Source: CALEMW01 sp964343835
GTDB lineage: Bacteria > Krumholzibacteriota > Krumholzibacteriia > LZORAL124-64-63
DNA: 64,000 bases
Assembly (NCBI GenBank): GCA_964343835.1
Contig: CAYFKR010000013.1
Span: 1-64,000 of the forward strand
Direction of reading: 5' to 3'
Positions 53,439-61,672 of the stretch are shown one piece after another. The notes under the pieces were generated by a model. The model was not told the DNA's origin. It did not search any database and saw nothing but the letters and a program-made list of their open reading frames with translations. Position numbers and translations under genes: made by a program. Each line of letters starts with the position of its first letter. Position 1 is the first letter of the stretch.

Positions 53439-54214
53439 ACCGCACCGCCCGTATCATCCTGATCCTGTCCGCAAGCCTCGCCGTCCTCGTAGGCTGCCGG
53501 GCCGTCGACATCGCCGATCCCGCCCCGGACACGCCGGACGGCGTCTTCGACCAGTCCGTGGAGCCCTCCCCCGAGTCCCGCCGGATCCAGACTCTCCTGG
53601 CCGCGCTCTGGCGCGCCAGCGACCACGGCGACTGGGACGTCATCAGCGGCTATGTCGACCCCGCCACGGGTGGCGTGATCTCCGGCACTCCCGCCTCGTG
53701 GCCCGAGGGGTATGTGTTCTCGGTGGACATCGCCCCCGGATCCATCTCGCAGGAGGGGCTGCTGCTCGACGTGATCGATCCCCAGCCCCTGATCGAGATC
53801 TCGATCCTGGTGCCCCGCTACCAGGAAGGCGTTCCGCCCAAGCGCCAGTACCCCGCCGTCTACGAGCTGCTCCCCCACGGCCTCCAGTTCACCGAGCCCG
53901 CGGTGGTGACGTTCTGCTACCCGTTCTGGTGCCCGGAGTACGACACGTACACGAAGTTCTACTTCTTCCGCGAGCCCGACGGCAACGGCGGCTGGGTCTA
54001 CGACTACTCGGACCTGGAGACGGTCGCGCCCGCCGATCCCTCCCAGCCGCACCTGGACGTCTCGTTCGAGACGTTCCACTTCTCGCGCTGGGGCATGCAG
54101 AACGGCGGCGGCGGCAACGGCATCATCGGCCTGGAGACGGGTGGACAGCCCCGCAGGGAATGGGAGTTCGAATCGGGCGACGATCAGAGCCCGAGCGACC
54201 GGATCGACCGGTAG
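53435..54214 (+). CDS. ZU5-like domain lipoprotein
   Basis: A 259-residue predicted lipoprotein (lipobox AVLVGC). The central 130 residues resemble a ZU5 sandwich: FSVDIAPGSISQEGLLLDV, then YELLPHGLQFTEPAVVTF, closing with FETFHFSRWGM. The HFS tripeptide sits where ZU5/FIIND domains of PIDD and NLRP1 cut themselves; such tripeptides are also common in bacterial ZU5-like proteins without proof of cleavage. A Gly-rich linker and acidic tail end the protein. It is coupled to the anti-sigma-like gene. Its 3' end overlaps the convergent CHAT gene by 31 bases. Confidence 0.72.
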   Translation: MNRTARIILILSASLAVLVGCRAVDIADPAPDTPDGVFDQSVEPSPESRRIQTLLAALWRASDHGDWDVISGYVDPATGGVISGTPASWPEGYVFSVDIAPGSISQEGLLLDVIDPQPLIEISILVPRYQEGVPPKRQYPAVYELLPHGLQFTEPAVVTFCYPFWCPEYDTYTKFYFFREPDGNGGWVYDYSDLETVAPADPSQPHLDVSFETFHFSRWGMQNGGGGNGIIGLETGGQPRREWEFESGDDQSPSDRIDR

Positions 54215-57200
54215 AACGACCAGTAGTAAGGGTGGGACCTGCGCTCGTCCAGGTCCCTCACCCTCCGCTGGGCCTCCCGCAGGGCGACGGCGGTGTCGCC
54301 CTCGCCCGCCAGGGAGCCGTAGAAGGCGACGGCCAGCTCCAGGGCGGTCTCGTCGTCCACCCGCAGCGACGACGCCACCACGGTGCCGGCCCCGGCCCGC
54401 AGAAAGGCGCCCGCCAGATCCGACGTTCCCTCCCCCACGTGGCGACGCCGCGTCCCCTCGCAACACGACAGGAAGACCAGGGCCGCCGACAGGTCGGTCT
54501 CCGCGATGGTGCGCAACGACGGCGACTCCCCCGGCTCGTCCCCCGCGAGCTGGAGCACGGCGCCGGCACCGCCGACCACCGTGGCGTGGGTCGCGAGGTG
54601 GATGATCGATGCCTCGCCGAGACCCGCCGCCATCAGGTTCGACCACGACGCCTCGGCGCCGAGGCGACGCACGACGGGCCCGCCCGTCCAGGCGTCGGCC
54701 ACCGCGGACGCCTCACGCTCCGCGTGGTGCAGCAGGGCCAGGTCCCGTGAGCCGTCGCCGGCGGCGTCGACTCCGGCGGTCATGAGCAGGCCGTCCAGGG
54801 GCACGTGTCCGGGTGCGCCCCGACGGTCGGTGCGGAACTGGACCTCCTCCACGGCGAAGACGTCCAGGATGACCGGACCGCCGGCCGCGATCGGGAGCGC
54901 GCTCCAGGGAAGGCCTCGCAGGTGGTCGTCGGCCGCGATGGACAGGGTCGCGCCCGCTGCCGGCGGTGCCGCGAGCACCGGACCGAGAACCGTCTGCGCC
55001 AGGGCGGACAGGGCCTGGACGTCGGGCACCCGGTCGGGCGTCGACAAGTCCGACAGCACCGGCGCCACGAGGTCCGAGATCCCCGTACGGCCCGGCAGGT
55101 CCCAGCGCCGCACGTCGCCTCCGACGATCCTCCAGGCATGGGACCGGTCCCGGCCGACGAAGGTGACCATCAGGTCCTGCGCCGCGTCGCCCCGGGCGAT
55201 CCGTCCGACGACGTCGCGGTCCGCGCCGTCCTCGCCGGCGACGAGGAACCCCAGGGCCGCCGCCAGGGCGGCGTCGGCATCGCCGTCGTCCAGGGCCAGC
55301 GCGATCTCCAGTTCGGCCACGTCCCGCCGCAGGTGCTCGTTGAACACCGACAGCTCCTCCGAACCGGCCCCTTCCGAGCCGGCCAGCAGCCGCGCCGCCC
55401 GGCGGGCCTCATCGGCGCCCCCGTGGCGTCGTCCGCTCGCGGCCAGGGCCCGCGCCGACTCGAACCTCAACCCGGCGGCGAGGTCCACGGGCGTGAAGGG
55501 CGTGATCAGGGCGTCGGCCCGTTCGACGTGCACGAGGGTGCTGTCGGGCACGCCCTCCTCGTTCCACGACCGGGCCAGGAAGACGAGGCTCGACAGCCTG
55601 GCCCGGAAGCCGGAACCGAACCCGCCGTCGTCGTCGGACCGGAAAAGGTCCCGGGCCTCGTCGAACCGGCCCGACTCCAGCAGCGCATGGCCGAGGTGGA
55701 ACCGGCTGGACGCCTGCTGGTCGGGCGAGCCGATGGACAGGGCCGTATCCAGGGCCGCGCGGAATTCGGTGCGGGCCGTCCGGAGATCGCCGCGGCGCTG
55801 GGCGAGCCGTCCCGACGCCATGCCCAGGCGCCAGGCCGTGCCCTCGCCGCCTCCCGACGCCACGGCGTCGCGGGCGCGGTCAAGGGCCTCGGAGGCGAGC
55901 ACATACTCGCCGCGGCCCAGGTAGAATTCGGCGGTGGCGGTCTCGAAGTCGGCGGCCAGGTTCTGGTCGGGGGTGTCGTCGTGCAACACGTCACGCAGGC
56001 CCTGCAGTCGGATCACGGAGCGGTGGGCCAGCTCGGGTCGGTCCATTTCCAGACCCTGGCGGATCAGGCCCACATGCAGACGGGCCTCCTCTCGCGCCAG
56101 GCTGGCGGCGGACGAGCGTTCGACGGCGCTCGAGAGCAGTTCGGCCACGCGGTCGTACTGGCCGAGCTGGCAGTAGGTCTCGGCTTCCAGGAAGGGGAGC
56201 ATGGCCTGGTTGCGGGCGTCGTCGTAGGCCTCGACCCAGGTGCGGGCCCTGCCCTGGTAGACGAGGCAGGAGTCGATGTGTCCCACCAGCCGGTGGTCGT
56301 AGGCGATGTTCATGAGGTTGCGGGGAACGTTCAGCGAGTCGGACATGGACAGGCTGTGGGCCAGGGTGCGGCGGTCGAACTCGAGGGCGCGTTCGGGGTC
56401 GCCGAGGGCGCTGCTGAGGGCGGCGGCCTTGTCGGTGGCGTCGAGGAAGACCCAGGGCAGGTCCTCGTCGCGGCCGAAGTCGGAGGCGCGGCGCAGGATC
56501 GCCAAGGCCTCGTCGGTCTCGCGGCGCGCTTCGCGGATGGTGCCGACGAGGATCAGGTAGCGGCCCCGCCAGGCCGGGCTCCCGCCTTCGTCGAGGAGGC
56601 GGGCGCCGGCCGCTGCGGCGTGGAGGGCGTCGTCCAGGCGGTCGGCCCGGAGCAGGTACCGCGCCGTGAAGAACCACATCCGCATCTCGAGCAGGCGGCT
56701 CGCCGTGCGGGATTCGTCGACGGCCGCCAGCATGCGCTGGACCGCCGCCAGGGGACGGCCCGCGTCGGCCTCGGTCATGGCCAGCTTGCGCTGGATCAGG
56801 AGACGATCGGCGACGGCGAGCCCGTCGACGTGCCGCTCCGCCTCGTGGAAGCCCTCGCCTCGCGACCCGTAGCCGTACTCCTGGCAGGCCGCACCGAAGG
56901 CGTGGGCCGCGGCGCCGTCCGCGGTCGCGGCCAGGGCGTCGATCCGTGCGTCGAGCTCGTCGGAGCGTCGGAGCAGGTAGTCGCAGCGGACGGCCGTTTC
57001 GATCCAGACCAGCGACGACGGATCGGCGGCCCACAGGTCGTAGAAGCGGTCGCCGGCCTCGTTGCGGCTCTCCGGTCGGCGGATCGCGATCATGAGGCTG
57101 TCGCGCAGGGCCAGCAGGCTGTCGGCGGGAGTCGCCGCTCCACGGACGGCGGCCGCGGAGGCGCGGACGTGGGAGGCGAGGTCGTCGGAGAGGGGCACGC

Positions 57201-57321
57201 CCGTCAGGTCGACGGTCAGCGGCCCCAGGTCCACCGATTCCGGCTCCGGCGAACCCCCGCAACCGGCGAGGGTCGCGAGGGCGAGGACCAGCAACAAGCC
57301 ATGGTGTGCTGCACGGGACAT
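54184..57321 (-). CDS. TPR-CHAT peptidase lipoprotein
   Basis: A 1045-residue predicted lipoprotein (lipobox TLAGCGG). About residues 60-700 are helical TPR-like repeats (GRYLILVGTIREARRETDEA, ASSRFHLGHALLESGRFDEA). The C-terminal 300 residues form a CHAT caspase-like domain with catalytic His912 (IHLATHATVV) and Cys953 or Cys954 (VFLSCCEGT), and the family ending ALREAQRRVRDL ... YYWSFYRSI. A lipid-anchored peptidase facing the periplasm or outside is unusual, since most studied CHAT proteins are cytoplasmic. It is divergent from the sigma-factor gene over 108 bases and convergent with the ZU5-like gene. The target is unknown. Confidence 0.88.
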   Translation of the reverse strand: MSRAAHHGLLLVLALATLAGCGGSPEPESVDLGPLTVDLTGVPLSDDLASHVRASAAAVRGAATPADSLLALRDSLMIAIRRPESRNEAGDRFYDLWAADPSSLVWIETAVRCDYLLRRSDELDARIDALAATADGAAAHAFGAACQEYGYGSRGEGFHEAERHVDGLAVADRLLIQRKLAMTEADAGRPLAAVQRMLAAVDESRTASRLLEMRMWFFTARYLLRADRLDDALHAAAAGARLLDEGGSPAWRGRYLILVGTIREARRETDEALAILRRASDFGRDEDLPWVFLDATDKAAALSSALGDPERALEFDRRTLAHSLSMSDSLNVPRNLMNIAYDHRLVGHIDSCLVYQGRARTWVEAYDDARNQAMLPFLEAETYCQLGQYDRVAELLSSAVERSSAASLAREEARLHVGLIRQGLEMDRPELAHRSVIRLQGLRDVLHDDTPDQNLAADFETATAEFYLGRGEYVLASEALDRARDAVASGGGEGTAWRLGMASGRLAQRRGDLRTARTEFRAALDTALSIGSPDQQASSRFHLGHALLESGRFDEARDLFRSDDDGGFGSGFRARLSSLVFLARSWNEEGVPDSTLVHVERADALITPFTPVDLAAGLRFESARALAASGRRHGGADEARRAARLLAGSEGAGSEELSVFNEHLRRDVAELEIALALDDGDADAALAAALGFLVAGEDGADRDVVGRIARGDAAQDLMVTFVGRDRSHAWRIVGGDVRRWDLPGRTGISDLVAPVLSDLSTPDRVPDVQALSALAQTVLGPVLAAPPAAGATLSIAADDHLRGLPWSALPIAAGGPVILDVFAVEEVQFRTDRRGAPGHVPLDGLLMTAGVDAAGDGSRDLALLHHAEREASAVADAWTGGPVVRRLGAEASWSNLMAAGLGEASIIHLATHATVVGGAGAVLQLAGDEPGESPSLRTIAETDLSAALVFLSCCEGTRRRHVGEGTSDLAGAFLRAGAGTVVASSLRVDDETALELAVAFYGSLAGEGDTAVALREAQRRVRDLDERRSHPYYWSFYRSIRSLGL

Positions 57322-57429
57322 GGAGCCTCTCCGGGAAAGCGGAACGTGGACACCCGGACGGCCGATCGGCTACTGTGGCGGCCAGGAAACATCGGGCGAA
57401 CTCCACCTCATTGTCACCGTCGGACAGGG

Positions 57430-58014
57430 ATGAATCAACAACCCAGCTCCCACCGCATCGACCCCGCCGAACTCGCCGACGTCATCGCCGGCGTCGCCTC
57501 CGGCGTGGAGTCCGACGAGCGACGGCTCCACGACATCCTCGCGAGTCCCGTGACCGCCGCCGTCGCCGGCTTCCTGCGCAGCGACGACGTCGAGGCCTCC
57601 GACGTGGTGCAGGAGACCCTCGTGGCCACGTTCCGCTACGTGAAGGAGGGCGGCGGCTTCGAGGGCGACATCGTCTCGTTCGCCGTGACCGTCGCGCGCA
57701 ACCGGTGCCGCAACGTGGTGAACCGGCGGAAGCGGCGGCGCGAGGATCCGGTGGAGGACGTCCAGGAGCGCATGTCCGACGGGAGGCCGGACGTCGTCGA
57801 GCGCATCCTGTCGGACGAGGCCCTCGACATCCTCCGCGACGGGATCCGCCGTCTGGACCGTATCTGCCGGATCGTGTTGCGCGCCTTCTACATCGAGGAG
57901 CGCACCATCGAGGAGATCCGGAGCATGACGGGTCTGAAGACGGTGCAGGGCGTGTATTACCGGCGTCAGGTCTGCATCAAGTCCCTCGCCGGCCTCCTCC
58001 ACGGAACTCTCTGA
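57430..58014 (+). CDS. Sigma-70-family (ECF-like) RNA polymerase sigma factor
   Basis: A 194-residue sigma factor. Region 2 reads ASDVVQETLVATFRYV then FAVTVARNRCRNVVNRRKRR, and region 4 is LDRICRIVLRAFYIEERTIE then a helix-turn-helix (GLKTVQGVYYRRQ). There is no region 1 or 3, as in ECF factors. The ATG follows a poor ribosome site (ACAGGG). It is divergent from the CHAT lipoprotein gene and 89 bases before the helical-hairpin lipoprotein, and could activate either. The zinc-finger protein at 52707 is the only anti-sigma candidate in view. Confidence 0.85.
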   Translation: MNQQPSSHRIDPAELADVIAGVASGVESDERRLHDILASPVTAAVAGFLRSDDVEASDVVQETLVATFRYVKEGGGFEGDIVSFAVTVARNRCRNVVNRRKRRREDPVEDVQERMSDGRPDVVERILSDEALDILRDGIRRLDRICRIVLRAFYIEERTIEEIRSMTGLKTVQGVYYRRQVCIKSLAGLLHGTL

Positions 58015-58102
58015 TCATCTTCCCTTGAATCCCTTCCCGTCGGCGTGTTCCCCCGGTGCGGTCACTCGCACGACACCGCCTGCTCCGGGAAAGGTCCCGA
58101 CC

Positions 58103-59350
58103 ATGAACAAGCCCCGACGCCGCATCGCCGCAGTCCTGCTGATGCTCTTCTCCCTGGTCCATCTCATGGGCTGCGAAGCCGAGCTCATGGGCCCGCGCCA
58201 GTCCGTCGAGCAGACGATCCCCGGACAGAAGCTCGCCGAGTTCAGCGTCCCCGCCGTCACCACGGACTCTTCGCAGCCGCTGCTCGACGTTCAGCAGACG
58301 GTCTACGAGTCCCTTTTCGACACGACCTACGATCCCGATTACTGGAACTACTCCATGGATGCGGCCGTGGACGGGCTCGGCGTGTTCACGGGCGCCAACC
58401 AGCACGGCGACGTGCTGGAGCTGGAGGTGCTGTCGTTCGGCGCGATTCCCCTGGCCGACATGAACCTCACTCCCGAGCAGTTCCAGGAGGCCACGGACGC
58501 GGGCATGACCTTCGGCGCGGCCATCGGCTGGATCTCGGCGGGTGCGGCGAAGATGCCCGTCAGCGGCACGCTCTTCGCGGGCAACCATCCGGACCTCGGG
58601 TTCCAGTCGCGGTTCATGGTGACGGCCATCGAGGACGAGCAGTCCTGGATCTTCGCCGGCGACCCGGCCGACGAGGAGGATCCCGGCCCCGACTCGACCA
58701 TGGTCCTCGCCCAGGGCGGGCCCATCACCCCGGGCGGACGCCTGGACGAGTGCGAACAGGCCTGCTATGACGAGTACAACGCCGCCGTCCGCGCCGCATG
58801 GTCCGCCTACAACGACGCCGTCGACGCGGCCCAGGACGACTTCGACGCGGCCATGGACACCCTCACCACCAACTACAACAACGCCGTGAACGACGCCTGG
58901 TCCACCTTCAACGACAGCAAGGACACCTACGACGCCCTGCTCACCGCCGAGCTCACGGCCTGCCACCTGGCGCTGATCGACGGCATGGCGGGCTGCGCCA
59001 TCGGCGCGGGCCTGCTGTCGTGGTTCACGGCCGGGCTGTCGCTGGTGGTGTGCATCGCCGCGGTCCACGCCGTTTACGCGGCCTGCGTGGCGGTGGGCAT
59101 CGCGGCCCACAGCGCCGCCGTCTCGGGTGCCGCCACCGCCCGCGACAACGCCATCAACACGGCCAAGAACACCTTCAACATCGGCAAGAACGCCGCCACC
59201 GCGGCATTGAACGAGGCCCTGCGCACCGCCCAGGAGGATCTGCAGGACGCCCTCGACGACGCCCAGCAGGCCCTGGACGACTGCCTGGACAAGTGCCGGC
59301 GGAAGAGGCTTCAGGAGGCCCAGATCTTCGAGCCCTCCGGCTACAGGTAG
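58103..59350 (+). CDS. Lipoprotein with long helical hairpin and hydrophobic tip
   Basis: A 415-residue predicted lipoprotein (lipobox VHLMGC). After a beta-like N-terminal half of about 200 residues, the C-terminal half is an Ala/Asp-rich coiled coil (AAWSAYNDAVDAAQDDFDAA), then two closely spaced hydrophobic helices (CAIGAGLLSWFTAGLSLVVC and AVHAVYAACVAVGIAA), then a return coiled coil (ATAALNEALRTAQEDLQDAL). CEQAC marks the start of the outgoing helix and CLDKC the end of the return helix, so disulfides could close the base. This layout recalls alpha-helical pore-forming proteins, but no homology is claimed. It lies downstream of the sigma gene. Confidence 0.75.
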   Translation: MNKPRRRIAAVLLMLFSLVHLMGCEAELMGPRQSVEQTIPGQKLAEFSVPAVTTDSSQPLLDVQQTVYESLFDTTYDPDYWNYSMDAAVDGLGVFTGANQHGDVLELEVLSFGAIPLADMNLTPEQFQEATDAGMTFGAAIGWISAGAAKMPVSGTLFAGNHPDLGFQSRFMVTAIEDEQSWIFAGDPADEEDPGPDSTMVLAQGGPITPGGRLDECEQACYDEYNAAVRAAWSAYNDAVDAAQDDFDAAMDTLTTNYNNAVNDAWSTFNDSKDTYDALLTAELTACHLALIDGMAGCAIGAGLLSWFTAGLSLVVCIAAVHAVYAACVAVGIAAHSAAVSGAATARDNAINTAKNTFNIGKNAATAALNEALRTAQEDLQDALDDAQQALDDCLDKCRRKRLQEAQIFEPSGYR

Positions 59351-59370
59351 ACAGGCTCCCGATTGCGGCA

Positions 59371-59405
59371 TCGGCGGGGCCCCGGATCACCCGGGGCTCC
59401 GCCGA
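59371..59405 (+). terminator. Intrinsic terminator of the helical-hairpin lipoprotein gene
   Basis: A fully paired 15-base stem (TCGGCGG, a G-U pair, then GCCCCGG) closes the loop ATCAC and is followed by TTCCC. Confidence 0.75.
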
Positions 59406-59433
59406 TTCCCTGTATGAGCGGTGGGTATTCACG

Positions 59434-59442
59434 TGATACCAT
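59434..59442 (+). promoter_or_regulatory. Extended -10 element of the porin-cytochrome operon
   Basis: TGA-TACCAT lies 66 bases before the barrel gene and just after the preceding terminator. Confidence 0.4.
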
Positions 59443-59507
59443 CCGGCCGGCGCCAACCGACGCATCCCGAAGGACATCTTCGCCTCCCCGGTCGCCGAAG
59501 GAGGATC

Positions 59508-60815
59508 ATGAGGAACCGTACTGCCCCGGCAGCGACGAGCTGCACGTTCCGGCTCATCGTCTGCGCCCTGATCGCCGTAGCCGTGGCCGCACCGTCGGCC
59601 TCGACCGCCGCCACCGATTCCTGGTGGCTCAACCTGCGCACCGCAGGCTACGCCTACCAGAGCTTCGATGCCTCCGGCGTCGAGATCGACCACCTCGAGG
59701 GCTACCAGTCCCTTTCCGGCGCCTTGAACGGCCTGGCCGGCGGACGCGTGGACCTGCGCATGTCGGCGCGCCTGGCCGACGACGTCCAGTGGGACGGCGA
59801 AACGCTCCTCGGCTCCCGCCTGCACACCGCCGTGCTGGAGACGCGCCCCGTCCGCGGCCTGACGGTCCAGGCCGGCCGCCTCTTCATCCACGAGGGCTCG
59901 GCATCGCTGAGCCTCGACGGCGGCCGCGTCGCCTGGAAGCCGACCCGCCGCGTGAAGGCCACCGTCTGGGGCGGCGCCCGCACGCCCTGGGACCACGGCC
60001 TCGATATGAACGACTTCGACCTCGACCGCGCCATGGGCGCCCGCCTCGAGACCCGCACCCGCAGCGGCTTGCGGCTGGGCGTCTCGACGGCCTGCCGCAA
60101 GCGCGACGGCGAGGTGGCCGAACGCCCCCTGGGCCTCGACTGCGCCTACGCCTCCCGCAACGGCCTCGCCCTGACCGGCCGCGGCGACTACGACCTCGAA
60201 CTGGAGGACTGGCGCCGCATGGAGGCCCGCATGCGCATCCGCGCCCAGGGCCGTCGCCCCGAGCTGCGCGTCCAGCTGCTGAGCCGTCGCCCGCGTATCG
60301 ACGCCGCCTCGTGGTTTTCGCGCTTCGCCTCGGCCGAGCGCATCCGCCTGGCCCGCGTGACCCTGCGCCGCGAGCGCCCCGAGGGCCTGGGCGGTGAGCT
60401 GGAGTATCTGGGCACCTTCGTGGACGACCGGACGTCGTCGCGGGTCGGACTGGCGGCATTGCTGTCCATCGGCCGCATCGGCTGGTCGATCCGCGTGGGC
60501 GACGCCGGCGAGGAGAGCGGTTTCTACGGCGACCTCGGCGGCCGGCTCAACGATTGGCTCCGCGCCGACGTCTCCGCCTCGCTCCTGGATTACACGCTCC
60601 TGAACGACGATCCCGACGACGGTCGCCGCACCATCACCACCCTGGCGGCCCGCCTGCGCGCCGACGTGCGCCCCGGCATGGAACTCACCGCGGAGGTGCA
60701 GCGCTTCGCCACCCCGCACCGCGACAAGGACGTCCGCCTGCTGGTGGGCATGAACCTGGCCGCCGGAGGCGGACCCTCCCGCTTCGGCCTGACCCGAGGG
60801 GAGGTGCGGCCGTGA
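59508..60815 (+). CDS. Outer-membrane beta-barrel, porin of a porin-cytochrome conduit
   Basis: A 435-residue exported protein. A long signal peptide (FRLIVCALIAVAVAAPSAST) is followed by alternating amphipathic strands throughout (VDLRMSARLADDVQWDG, LHTAVLETRPVRGLTVQAGR, GLRLGVSTACRKRDG), fitting a barrel of 16-20 strands. It begins an operon with two multiheme cytochromes, so it most likely plays the MtrB/PioB role of housing a cytochrome to carry electrons across the outer membrane. I see no strong similarity to MtrB itself, so the role rests on context. GAAGGAGGATC precedes the ATG. The next gene's GTG overlaps its stop. Confidence 0.78.
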   Translation: MRNRTAPAATSCTFRLIVCALIAVAVAAPSASTAATDSWWLNLRTAGYAYQSFDASGVEIDHLEGYQSLSGALNGLAGGRVDLRMSARLADDVQWDGETLLGSRLHTAVLETRPVRGLTVQAGRLFIHEGSASLSLDGGRVAWKPTRRVKATVWGGARTPWDHGLDMNDFDLDRAMGARLETRTRSGLRLGVSTACRKRDGEVAERPLGLDCAYASRNGLALTGRGDYDLELEDWRRMEARMRIRAQGRRPELRVQLLSRRPRIDAASWFSRFASAERIRLARVTLRRERPEGLGGELEYLGTFVDDRTSSRVGLAALLSIGRIGWSIRVGDAGEESGFYGDLGGRLNDWLRADVSASLLDYTLLNDDPDDGRRTITTLAARLRADVRPGMELTAEVQRFATPHRDKDVRLLVGMNLAAGGGPSRFGLTRGEVRP

Positions 60816-61672
60816 AGACCATGATCCTGATCCTGCTGACCCTTCCGCTGATCGCTGCGGCCCAGTCGCCCGACCGCATCATCATCCCCCACGACGTCCA
60901 CTTCGAGAACGACGTCGACTGCGCCACCTGCCACGACGGCGTCGAGAGCTCCACGTCCGCGCTGGAGGTCTTCAGGCCCGACATGGACACCTGCGCCGAC
61001 TGCCACGACGTGGACGACGACGACACCTGCGCCATGTGCCACACCGACGTCGACACCGCCGGCGAGTGGACCCCCGGCGTGTTCGGCGCGTCCCTGTTCA
61101 GCCACGCCGCCCACATGGACGACGGCATGGACTGCACCGCCTGCCACGGCGACCCCGGCGCCCCGACGATGCCCGTGAAGGCCGACTGCCGCGCCTGCCA
61201 CGACACCGCCGACGCCTACGCCGACTGCCGTCTGTGCCACGACGGCGGCTTCGAGCTCACCCCCGCCGACCACGGCGGCGACTGGGAGCATGGCCACGGT
61301 CTGGAAGCCCGCCTCGACGGCGACCGCTGCGAGGAATGCCACGGCCCGGCGTCGTGCCTCGAATGCCACGCCGGCGACAACGTCGCGCCCCGCGTGCACG
61401 AGCTGGGCTTCGCCTGGAATCACGGCATGGTCGCCCGCAGCGGCGAGCTCGAATGCACCACCTGCCACCAGGAGCCCGCCGACTGCGTCTCCTGCCACCG
61501 CGCCGAGCGCGTGCTGCCCCTGAACCACTCGCGGGCCGACTGGCTGAGTCCCATGGACGGCGGCGCCCACGCCGTCGAAGGCCTGTTCGACCTGGAGAGC
61601 TGCGTGGCCTGCCACGACGCGGGAGCGGCCGAACCCACCTGCGCCCGCTGCCACGAGGGAGGTGCTCGATGA
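60812..61672 (+). CDS. Periplasmic 12-heme c-type cytochrome
   Basis: A 286-residue exported cytochrome with twelve CxxCH heme-binding motifs (for example VDCATCHDG, DTCAMCHTD, ASCLECHAG, ADCVSCHRA). Extra histidines such as PHDVHF, FSHAAH and LNHSRAD can serve as second axial ligands. A short signal peptide (LILLTLPLIAAAQS) sends it to the periplasm; there is no lipobox. The GTG, seven bases after GGAGG and overlapping the barrel stop, gives a better signal peptide than the ATG three codons later. It would pass electrons from inner-membrane donors to the barrel. Confidence 0.9.
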   Translation: MKTMILILLTLPLIAAAQSPDRIIIPHDVHFENDVDCATCHDGVESSTSALEVFRPDMDTCADCHDVDDDDTCAMCHTDVDTAGEWTPGVFGASLFSHAAHMDDGMDCTACHGDPGAPTMPVKADCRACHDTADAYADCRLCHDGGFELTPADHGGDWEHGHGLEARLDGDRCEECHGPASCLECHAGDNVAPRVHELGFAWNHGMVARSGELECTTCHQEPADCVSCHRAERVLPLNHSRADWLSPMDGGAHAVEGLFDLESCVACHDAGAAEPTCARCHEGGAR

